From an uncultured Porphyromonadaceae bacterium (GTDB taxonomy: Bacteria; Bacteroidota; Bacteroidia; Bacteroidales; Muribaculaceae), in NCBI GenBank assembly GCA_902493335.1, contig CABUPJ010000017.1, positions 1 to 59,006 of the forward strand: a DNA stretch of 59,006 bases. Reading direction: 5' to 3'. The notes beneath the pieces are model-generated. The model did not search any database. It saw nothing but the letters and a program-made list of their open reading frames with translations, and was not told where the DNA came from. This document shows positions 52,995 through 59,006 of the stretch, piece after piece (within the stretch, counting starts at the first letter, position 1; every line of letters starts with the position of its first letter). The translations under genes were made by a program, and so were the position numbers.

Positions 52995-53367
52995 GGCTCT
53001 GACGTTTTTCGACTATATCCAGCAGACGTTTCAGTTCGTCGGCATCAATCTGGCGGTCGTCGACAAGTTGCGACACCATTGAAAAACAGTTGCCGAAATA
53101 ACGGCTGACAAATCGGTTGACGGCGCTGCGTTTATAGTCGTCTTTCTCTTTGACCGCAAAATAATTGAAAGCGCCGTAACGGCCCTGTTCATGGCCGACA
53201 TAGCCCTTGGCCTCGAGCGAGCGGATAAAGGTCGAGACCGTGTTGATATGCGGCTGCGGCGACGAGTAGTGAGCTGCGAGGTCCTTGACCGTACACGGGC
53301 CGTATTCCCATAACAGCAGCAGGGTTTCTTCCTCCTTGTCAGTGAGTTTGTCTTTATCTTCTTTCAT
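52987..53367 (-). CDS. BlaI/MecI-type transcriptional repressor
   Basis: A 126-residue winged-helix repressor: LTDKEEETLLLLWEYGPCTVKDLAAHY, NTVSTFIRSLEAKGYVGHEQ and GAFNYFAVKEKDDYKRSAVNRFVSRYF. I chose ATG 53367: an in-frame ATG at 53427 lies upstream of the promoter and inside the operator. It should bind the dyad at 53371-53441 as a dimer and repress its own operon until the M56 peptidase is activated. First gene of a six-gene operon with tight overlaps. Confidence 0.9.
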   Translation of the reverse strand: MKEDKDKLTDKEEETLLLLWEYGPCTVKDLAAHYSSPQPHINTVSTFIRSLEAKGYVGHEQGRYGAFNYFAVKEKDDYKRSAVNRFVSRYFGNCFSMVSQLVDDRQIDADELKRLLDIVEKRQSHD

Positions 53368-53370
53368 CTT

Positions 53371-53441
53371 AACGAGATTTTTCGTTGACAAAAATATAAT
53401 CAAAAAACTGATTATGCAAATTTTCAACGATAAATCTCGTT
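53371..53441. promoter_or_regulatory. Operator dyad flanking the blaI-operon promoter
   Basis: AACGAGATTTTTCGTTGA (53371-53388) is the inverted copy of 53424-53441 with one mismatch in 18. The left half lies between the -7 box and the start codon, the right half just upstream of the -33 box. Two repressor dimers bound there would bracket the promoter. The halves do not match the TACA/TGTA half-sites of classical BlaI operators. Confidence 0.8.
53389..53420 (-). promoter_or_regulatory. Promoter of the blaI-M56 operon
   Basis: On the minus strand: TTTG (53420-53417), 20 bases, TATTTTTG (53396-53389). It lies exactly between the two operator halves. Confidence 0.78.
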
Positions 53442-53459
53442 AGAATCTCAAAAGATGAT

Positions 53460-53467
53460 TAACTTTG
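53460..53467 (+). promoter_or_regulatory. -7 element of the crcB promoter
   Basis: TAACTTTG on the + strand, 19 bases before the crcB ATG. The -33 position falls on the right half of the BlaI operator (53424-53441), with no TTTG. The leader is too short for a fluoride riboswitch. Confidence 0.55.
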
Positions 53468-53486
53468 CAACATAAACGAGACGCTT

Positions 53487-53858
53487 ATGATAAGGATGAT
53501 GCTGATAGCCGGGGCCGGAGGTTTTGTCGGTACATGCTGCCGATACCTTGTCACGCGCTGGTGTGCGATGATGTTCAGCGGTTCATGGCCGCTGGGTACT
53601 TTTTTAGTCAACGTGGCCGGTTGTTTTGTTTTCGGCGTTCTGCTGGGGCTTTTCGAGAAGACCCAAACGGTGTCGACGACAGAGAGTCTGCTGCTTGTGA
53701 CGGGGTTCTGCGGCGGTTTTACGACCTTTTCGGCATTTGCGGGCGAAGTATGTCTGCTTGGCGACAAAGGTCAGTTTGTGACCTCGCTCGTCTATCTGCT
53801 GGCGTCAGTCACCCTCGGAGTCATCATGGTCATCGCCGGCCGCTCGCTGATAAGATAA
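53487..53858 (+). CDS. crcB: Fluoride ion channel CrcB/Fluc
   Basis: A 123-residue membrane protein with four helices. Family motifs are GAGGFVGTCCRYLVTRW (residues 9-25), GTFLVNVAGCFVFG (36-49) and TGFCGGFTTFSAFAGE (71-86), which includes the Phe-box and pore residues. The protein forms a dual-topology dimer that exports fluoride. It is divergent from the blaI operon and shares its operator region. The stretch between it and the next gene (53859-53985) holds only a promoter. Confidence 0.95.
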   Translation: MIRMMLIAGAGGFVGTCCRYLVTRWCAMMFSGSWPLGTFLVNVAGCFVFGVLLGLFEKTQTVSTTESLLLVTGFCGGFTTFSAFAGEVCLLGDKGQFVTSLVYLLASVTLGVIMVIAGRSLIR

Positions 53859-53928
53859 GGTTTTGCAGGAACAATTGAGGCATGCGAATGTTAATATTTA
53901 AAAGAATATCAAGATTGAGACAGTTGAA

Positions 53929-53960
53929 CTTGCAATATCAGAACAATTGTTATAACTTTG
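53929..53960 (+). promoter_or_regulatory. Promoter of the small two-gene module
   Basis: CTTG (53929-53932, one off TTTG), 20 bases, TAACTTTG (53953-53960). The first start codon is 26 bases downstream. Confidence 0.65.
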
Positions 53961-53985
53961 CATCAAACAGTAAAATAAAAACACT

Positions 53986-54120
53986 ATGACCCGAAACATC
54001 ACAATCAAGAATCCTTCTCAAAAGATGATTCAGGTTTTTGAAGCATTGAGAGAAAAAAAGCAGCGGCAGATAAAAAAGCTGGCTGAAAAGAATCGATGTA
54101 CTGTTACAATTGAAGTATAA
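53986..54120 (+). CDS. 44-residue basic protein
   Basis: A short frame directly after a good promoter encodes a 44-residue Lys/Arg-rich protein (begins MTRNITIKNPSQKMIQVF, ends CTVTIEV). The central part looks like one amphipathic helix rich in Lys, Glu and Gln. Its stop overlaps the start of the next gene by one base (TAATG), which strongly supports that it is translated. It could be a small DNA-binding or antitoxin-like partner. Family not recognised. Confidence 0.65.
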   Translation: MTRNITIKNPSQKMIQVFEALREKKQRQIKKLAEKNRCTVTIEV

Positions 54121-54611
54121 TGGATATATCGTTTGATATAAAGAATTCAGAGGGCGATCACGTAATGGTCGCCCTTTCATATTATGATGCCGAAACGGTA
54201 AGTGTTTTTACTACAGATCTGGCGACACTTACTCTTGTTTTTTATGATGTTACATTAATCCGAAAGGCGGGTTCGGGTTATGTGGATAAAAAGATATTAT
54301 TTACTATATCAGATATTCTCGCCCGTTTTCTGCTTGAAAACGAAGATGCTGTGCTTTGTTTTTATTGTGATGCCGAGACGGATGTGTTAAGGAATCATGA
54401 AGACATGCTCCCTCAGGAGTATCGTAGCAGATTATTCTCAAGAATGTTTGAAAGATATGTGCAATCGCATAATTTATCATGTTTCATAAATCTTAGAGTT
54501 GAAATTGAAAACTTTGGGAACAGCCATAATAGACAATTCGCACATTTTATTTGTCGTGAAAGGCATAAAGAAGCAGTTTCGGCGATAGGAGATATGCTGA
54601 TGGAAAAATAA
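54120..54611 (+). CDS. Hypothetical protein, DUF6169-like
   Basis: A 163-residue soluble protein without signal peptide. VMVALSYYDAETVSVFTTDL and AVLCFYCDAETDV resemble a Bacteroidales-restricted family annotated as DUF6169; this identification is from memory of the pattern and not certain. It is coupled to the 44-residue gene by a one-base overlap. Base composition is AT-richer than its neighbours, which hints at transfer. Function unknown. Confidence 0.65.
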   Translation: MDISFDIKNSEGDHVMVALSYYDAETVSVFTTDLATLTLVFYDVTLIRKAGSGYVDKKILFTISDILARFLLENEDAVLCFYCDAETDVLRNHEDMLPQEYRSRLFSRMFERYVQSHNLSCFINLRVEIENFGNSHNRQFAHFICRERHKEAVSAIGDMLMEK

Positions 54612-54630
54612 TATTTTAAGTGGTTGCGGT

Positions 54631-56697
54631 TCACCTTAGTATCGACGTCGTTATGTCTGTGTCGGGGGTGAGTTCGTCTGAAGGGCTTACTTTTTTGCCG
54701 TAATTGACGGTGTAAGTGACTGTCAGGGTGACGCGTCTGTGGGCGTCGGCGCCGAGGCGTGACAGCGACGAGTCATACCATCGCGTCGACAGTGTGTCTC
54801 GGCTAATCTGCCATGATGTCCGGAAGATGTTGGCTGCCGAGAGCCGGATATTCCATCCCTTCGAGGCCCAGCCGACGCTTAGGGAATATTCGGCCGGCAT
54901 CCTGCGCAGATATGATGTCTCGCCGTCGACATAGCTTGTGCGGCTGCTCCAGAAGGCGCTGAAAACGAAATCTCTCAGATAATAGTCGGCGCTGAGACTG
55001 CCCGTCAGAGGGTAGTGTGACGCGCGGTTGCTGCCTGTCGTCCTGTAAAGCAGAAGTCTTGGCACAGCTGAGATTGCAAGACTGCCGTCAAAAAATCTGC
55101 CTGTGACGCTTGCACCGATCTGGCCGTGATTGTAATCGCCGTCGTTGCGGTATTGTTTCAGCATCGCGCCGTCCGGCCCGTCGGGCGAATATACCTCGAT
55201 CTGTCTGTCGATGATTCTGAACAGGGTGGCGTAGGCCGTCATTTGCCATCGGTTGTCAGGCAGCCACGTATAGCTGACGTTGCCTGTGATATGGCGGGCG
55301 GCTTTGAGTCCGGGATTGCCGCAGACATACATCAGTTCTGACTGACGGATGATATTCGGATTCTTCATCACGGCATCAGGTGACATTGTGGCATACTGGA
55401 AATAAAGGCTGAGTGAATTTTTCTGGTCGGGTGCATACTGCACATTGATGTGGGTGAAAGGATATCGGTCGTCGATCTTTTGCCGGTTGATGCTGTTGGA
55501 TTCGAAGGCGTAACCGCAGTCGACCGAACCGGAGACTTTCTGAAAATTCAATGCTGCGCCCAACCATAAGCCTGTGAATGTCTGTTTGAAACGATTGATC
55601 ACATTGCTTGAACCGGTGTAGTCAATTTTGGTTTTGCCTCCTGCTGACGACAGGGTTGAGAACAGTGTGATTCTATCTGTCAGCGATTTGTTGGCCCGGA
55701 TATCACCTCTCAGAAACACAGCTTTCTCATCTGCCCGGTTTTCAATACGGGATGTCGCGGTCGCGTAACTGTCTGCCGTGCTGTTGTCAAGTAGCTCCGC
55801 ATTGATGGTGCCGTAGACTGACCAGCCTTTGCCCATCGACGAATATAATTCGCTATTCCAGTCTATTGAATTGCTTGTCGTCGGCGATGCGGCGGTGTAT
55901 TGTTCTGCGGGGTAGAGCTTTGAAAAACTGACCCGACCCGAAGTCTCGCTGACAGGAGTATGATTGCGGCGGTATGACAGCATATTTCTGAATGTCAGAT
56001 TGCTGTCTTTGTCCCACGACGCTCTGAGACCGGCAAATAGGCCGCGCTCGCGATGTCGGGCGCCCTCGGTCGTGCTGTTGCGGCTGATTGTACCATCTCT
56101 AAATTTATAGGTCTCGTCGCTGACAGACCCTATATGTCTGTTGTTGTCACAGTCGCCCGAAACCATAAGGTCGTATGCCATCCGGCGGTAAGCGAATTTT
56201 GAATATACCGATGCGTCGCCCGAACTGATCATGAACCGTTCGCGCCCGTGGATTTTGGTGTATCCTCCGTAGGCATATTCGCGGATGATGAAGTTCACGA
56301 CGTGATGAGCCCCGAGAAAACGCGGGTCAACCGGAAAATCAAGGTATTCGACGGTCTTGACGTCTGATGGATTCAACCCGGAGACATCTTCACTCTTTGC
56401 CTCATTAAAGTTGATAAACAGGCTGACGGCCTGTTGGTCGGCGGTCTTTATCGTTTCTGTGACAGGGTTTACACTCAGTTGCGGTATCTTCATTCGGGAC
56501 AACAGCGACAGACCGTCGGATGCTATCGCCTTCTGACGGGTTGTAGGGGTGTAGACGGTCTTCACGGCGTCTGAGCGTTGGGTGACGGCTGTGACAGTTA
56601 TGCCGTCGAGTTCTCTGACGGCGGCGGTGTCGGCTTCGGTGGTCTGCCCTTGTGCCATATACGGCAGCAAAAGCACGGTTAAGAGATAGTGTTTCAT
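54631..56697 (-). CDS. Outer-membrane beta-barrel (TonB-receptor-like) protein
   Basis: A 688-residue protein from the ATG at 56697, which gives a clean signal peptide (KHYLLTVLLLPYMAQGQ); a start at 56730 would put an extra stretch before it. A short plug-like domain (RELDGITVTAVTQRSDAVKTVYTPTTRQKAIASDG, LNPSDVKTVEYLDFPVDPRFLGAHHVVNFIIREY) is followed by a barrel. The regulatory-like domain is absent. It is divergent from a two-component system, which probably controls it. Ligand unknown. Confidence 0.85.
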   Translation of the reverse strand: MKHYLLTVLLLPYMAQGQTTEADTAAVRELDGITVTAVTQRSDAVKTVYTPTTRQKAIASDGLSLLSRMKIPQLSVNPVTETIKTADQQAVSLFINFNEAKSEDVSGLNPSDVKTVEYLDFPVDPRFLGAHHVVNFIIREYAYGGYTKIHGRERFMISSGDASVYSKFAYRRMAYDLMVSGDCDNNRHIGSVSDETYKFRDGTISRNSTTEGARHRERGLFAGLRASWDKDSNLTFRNMLSYRRNHTPVSETSGRVSFSKLYPAEQYTAASPTTSNSIDWNSELYSSMGKGWSVYGTINAELLDNSTADSYATATSRIENRADEKAVFLRGDIRANKSLTDRITLFSTLSSAGGKTKIDYTGSSNVINRFKQTFTGLWLGAALNFQKVSGSVDCGYAFESNSINRQKIDDRYPFTHINVQYAPDQKNSLSLYFQYATMSPDAVMKNPNIIRQSELMYVCGNPGLKAARHITGNVSYTWLPDNRWQMTAYATLFRIIDRQIEVYSPDGPDGAMLKQYRNDGDYNHGQIGASVTGRFFDGSLAISAVPRLLLYRTTGSNRASHYPLTGSLSADYYLRDFVFSAFWSSRTSYVDGETSYLRRMPAEYSLSVGWASKGWNIRLSAANIFRTSWQISRDTLSTRWYDSSLSRLGADAHRRVTLTVTYTVNYGKKVSPSDELTPDTDITTSILR

Positions 56698-56808
56698 GTC
56701 CGCAAAATTACGGGCCGCTATCTTAAACAATCCTTATCCACCCTTATTTACTCTTAATCTTTGCCCGCCGGATTCCAGTGTCTCAAATTATTGTGGTAGT
56801 TTTGCAGC

Positions 56809-58140
56809 ATGAAACACTTCAAGCTCATACTGACGCTGACACGCGTTGTCGTTACATTGCTTTTCGCGGCCAACGCGGTCTTTATGATACAGCTTTATGA
56901 CTCTATCAAAGAGCGGTATGTCGACGACGTCGAGCAGTGTCTGCGTCGTGCCGACCAGATAGAGATCGTCGACCGTATTGTCGACGCCGGCCTTGCCGAT
57001 TCGGTCGATGTTGTCGGCGTTAAGCTCGGTCTTATGAAATCCGAGGTCGGTGAGGCTGTGACGGCCGACGAGCTGATGTCGGCCGGCTATTCGCAGGGCT
57101 ACAGGCGTGTCGACCGTCAGCTGATATCGGTGATAACGCGCTATCTTCATAATTACTACGGCGATTATCTTGGCGAACCCGATATCGCGGCGCTTGAGAC
57201 TGCATTCAGGCGCGACATGAACTTTTCGGGTTTATATCCCGAGAAAGTCTGCATTGTGGCGGCCGGAGACGCAGCCGGAGATACAGACGGTCTCTGGCAT
57301 ATCGCGTATGGAATTGACGGCCGTCGCCTCTATGATGCCTATATTTCGCCGCTGACCGATAATATTCTCAGTGAAATGAGCGGTGTGATGGTGACTTCTG
57401 TACTTATCGCACTGGTGCTTACTTTCGGTTTCTGGTATCTTCTTCATGTCATCAAACGTCTGCGGACAATCGAGGAAATGAAAGATGACTTCACCAACAA
57501 TATGACGCACGAGCTGAAGACTCCGATAGCCATTGCCTACGCCGCCAATGACTCGCTGCTGCAGTTTCCCGACCCGGCTAACGGCGAGCGCACGAGGAAG
57601 TATCTCGAAGCGGCGCTTGAACAGCTGTCGAAACTTGCAGGTCTTGTGGAGAGTATTCTCGCGTTAAGCATGGAACGCCGCAAGCATCTGACGATGGCTA
57701 AAGAGCGCATCGTCCTTAAGCCTTTTCTCGCCGCGGTAATCGGGCAGCAGAAACTTAGGGCGTCGAAGCCTTGTGAAATCACACTCGACTGCCCCGATGA
57801 TGCCGCCGTCGAAGCCGATCCGACGCATTTCTCGAATGTCGTCGGCAACCTCATTGACAACAGCATCAAATATTCGGGAGAGTCGGTCGAGATAGCGGTC
57901 AGAGCCGACGGGAGAGAACTGTCAGTGGCTGACAACGGCATCGGTATACCCGGCAACGCTTTGCCCGAGATATTCAAGAAGTTCTACCGTGTGCCGCACG
58001 GCAACACAAATAATGTCGGCGGCTATGGCATAGGCCTTTTTTATGTCAGAACCATAGTAGACAAGCATGGCTGGCAGATTGGTGTCGAAAGCCGGCAGGG
58101 AAAAGGCACATGTTTTACAATCAGATTCAAAGAACAATGA
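56809..58140 (+). CDS. Sensor histidine kinase
   Basis: A 443-residue kinase. Two membrane helices (about 8-28 and 194-215) enclose a periplasmic sensor region of about 165 residues that I do not recognise. The H-box His234 lies in NNMTHELKTPIAIA; the N-box is NLIDNSIKYS, and G-boxes are VADNGIGIP and GGYGIGLFYV. It should autophosphorylate and pass phosphate to the response regulator, whose start overlaps its stop (ATGA). A possible -7 box, TAGTTTTG (56797-56804), is so near the ATG that the message might be leaderless. Confidence 0.93.
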   Translation: MKHFKLILTLTRVVVTLLFAANAVFMIQLYDSIKERYVDDVEQCLRRADQIEIVDRIVDAGLADSVDVVGVKLGLMKSEVGEAVTADELMSAGYSQGYRRVDRQLISVITRYLHNYYGDYLGEPDIAALETAFRRDMNFSGLYPEKVCIVAAGDAAGDTDGLWHIAYGIDGRRLYDAYISPLTDNILSEMSGVMVTSVLIALVLTFGFWYLLHVIKRLRTIEEMKDDFTNNMTHELKTPIAIAYAANDSLLQFPDPANGERTRKYLEAALEQLSKLAGLVESILALSMERRKHLTMAKERIVLKPFLAAVIGQQKLRASKPCEITLDCPDDAAVEADPTHFSNVVGNLIDNSIKYSGESVEIAVRADGRELSVADNGIGIPGNALPEIFKKFYRVPHGNTNNVGGYGIGLFYVRTIVDKHGWQIGVESRQGKGTCFTIRFKEQ

Positions 58141-58817
58141 GCGACAGAGTGTTATTGGTCGAAGACGACTCGACCCTATCGATGATAATATCGGAGACGC
58201 TGCAGCGCGACGGCTTCGAGGTTACGGTCGCCTCCAACGGCGAGGAGGGCCTTCGGCAGTTCGCGCGGTGTGGCGCCGATGTCATCGTGGCCGATGTGAT
58301 GATGCCACGCATGGACGGTTTCGATATGTGTCGGCGCATACGGCAGATTGACAGCCGTGTTCCTCTGCTTTTTCTCACTGCCCGCTCTGAGATTGACGAT
58401 ATTGTCGAGGGTTTTGAAATCGGTGCCAACGATTATCTGAAGAAGCCTTTTAAGATGCTTGAACTTATCGTGCGCATCAAGGCGTTGCTGCGCCGCAATG
58501 TCCCGGCGGGAGAAACGCGTTACAATATAGGCCGATATAGCTTTGATATTACAGCACAGACTCTTGAATATCCCGGTCGGCCTGTTGTCGGGCTGTCGCT
58601 TATCGAAGCCCGACTGCTGAAAGAGCTTGTTGACAACGCAGGCCGGACTGTCGATGCTTCGGCTATGATGATACTTATCTGGCAACGCGACGACCCTTAT
58701 AGCCGCAACTCGCTTCACGGATTTGTGCATAAACTGCGGCATTACCTTCGCCATGACCCGACAATCTCTATCATCAACCAGCGCGCCGTCGGCTACAAGC
58801 TCACAATCGGCCGATAG
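58137..58817 (+). CDS. OmpR/PhoB-type response regulator
   Basis: A 226-residue regulator from the ATG at 58137, which overlaps the kinase stop by 4 bases. The receiver domain (1-120) has acidic residues in LLVEDD, phospho-acceptor Asp53 in VADVMMPRMDG and Lys in LKKPFKMLELIVRI. The C-terminal winged helix (about 130-226) has LSLIEARLLKELVDNAG and RNSLHGFVHKLRHYL. It probably regulates the divergent outer-membrane barrel gene. Confidence 0.94.
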   Translation: MSDRVLLVEDDSTLSMIISETLQRDGFEVTVASNGEEGLRQFARCGADVIVADVMMPRMDGFDMCRRIRQIDSRVPLLFLTARSEIDDIVEGFEIGANDYLKKPFKMLELIVRIKALLRRNVPAGETRYNIGRYSFDITAQTLEYPGRPVVGLSLIEARLLKELVDNAGRTVDASAMMILIWQRDDPYSRNSLHGFVHKLRHYLRHDPTISIINQRAVGYKLTIGR

Positions 58818-58840
58818 TCCCGTTAAAGGTCTGTATGGCT

Positions 58841-58929
58841 GTATGGATCAAGGGCTTCAGCCCTTGGAACCAGCCTGTTGGCTGCAACGGCTGAAGCCGT
58901 TGCTCCATACGGCCTCGAGCTCGAGGCCG
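58841..58929. repeat. Cloverleaf-like palindromic repeat element
   Basis: Closing arms GTATGGA (58841-58847) and TCCATAC (58904-58910) enclose three perfect or near-perfect hairpins: 58849-58866, 58871-58884 and 58885-58902. A fourth palindrome, CGGCCTCGAGCTCGAGGCCG, follows at 58910-58929. No protein-coding meaning is apparent. It looks like an intergenic palindromic repeat, perhaps REP-like. Confidence 0.75.
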
Positions 58930-58952
58930 CACGTTAATAGTTTTTTTGTAAC

Positions 58953-58985
58953 AACGATGTCAATGTGCGTTTGACATCGTTTTGA
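58953..58985 (+). terminator. Intrinsic terminator after the two-component system
   Basis: AACGATGTCAA (58953-58963) pairs perfectly with TTGACATCGTT (58971-58981) around a seven-base loop, followed by TTGACTTTTC. It probably ends the kinase/regulator transcript. Confidence 0.75.
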
Positions 58986-59006
58986 CTTTTCAGGTGCGCG
59001 GGGATG

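Noticed and set aside
53368..53427. Longer start for the BlaI-type repressor (20 extra residues)
   Set aside because: The upstream ATG lies before the predicted promoter and inside the operator, and the extra residues are hydrophobic and unlike the family.
53441..53487. Fluoride riboswitch in front of crcB
   Set aside because: The predicted leader is about 15 bases, too short for the aptamer, and its conserved sequences are not seen.

Overview
The window looks like a chromosome segment of a gut Bacteroidales bacterium, most likely Muribaculaceae or a relative. The evidence is a SusC/SusD pair, UpxY-type NusG paralogues heading polysaccharide operons, a GLPGLI-family protein, a DUF4465 protein behind a cobalamin riboswitch, and promoters of the Bacteroidetes form (TTTG about 20 nt upstream of TAnnTTTG). 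The genus is inferred from gene content only.

Layout. Positions 1-90 are the 3' end of a 5S rRNA gene and its terminator, followed by a lipoprotein lactonase (110-1231). Polysaccharide locus A (1579-14996, + strand) has 14 genes: upxY, an unknown gene in the usual upxZ position, a UDP-GlcNAc(A) 4-epimerase/6-dehydrogenase pair, two unknown genes, flippase, polymerase, three GT2 enzymes, a Stealth phosphotransferase, a PglC-like initiating transferase and a DegT-type aminotransferase. A minus-strand housekeeping block follows (15094-26325): GNAT, recR, a CobW-type GTPase, an acyltransferase, a B12-riboswitch-controlled pair of envelope proteins, and susD/susC. A tRNA-Ser(GGA) gene lies at 26802-26889. 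Polysaccharide locus B (46498 down to 27154, - strand) has 19 genes: a long UpxY-like protein, a PP-loop protein, flippase, acyltransferase, an Fe-S FrhB-like protein, a pyruvyl transferase, fnlA-fnlB-fnlC for UDP-L-FucNAc, glycosyltransferases, an EpsG-type polymerase, a PIG-L deacetylase, a PglC-like transferase, an aminotransferase-like protein, an ATP-grasp protein, another GT and a WbuC cupin. Upstream of it is a BlaI/BlaR1-type operon (53367 down to 46781) with an outer-membrane barrel, a GLPGLI protein and a degenerate ADP-ribosylglycohydrolase. The divergent crcB, a small two-gene unknown module, and an outer-membrane barrel divergent from a two-component system end the window, together with a cloverleaf-like repeat.

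Main finding. The promoter region of locus A is bounded by a 24-bp inverted repeat (1326-1349 / 1534-1557, two mismatches) and contains a good Bacteroidetes promoter that points away from upxY. It is therefore read as an invertible phase-variation promoter captured in the OFF orientation. Locus B has nearly the same promoter plus 5' hairpin pointing at its own upxY-like gene, with no partner repeat, so it looks fixed ON. Hence the hairpin that forms the recombination repeat at locus A is also conserved as a transcript leader, which suggests a second role, possibly in UpxY antitermination.

Each locus carries its own initiating transferase, flippase and polymerase. Neither carries export genes (Wza/Wzc type) or the DNA invertase, so these must lie elsewhere. 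The middle of each locus is visibly more AT-rich than its ends, as expected for exchangeable glycan-specific cargo between conserved flanks.
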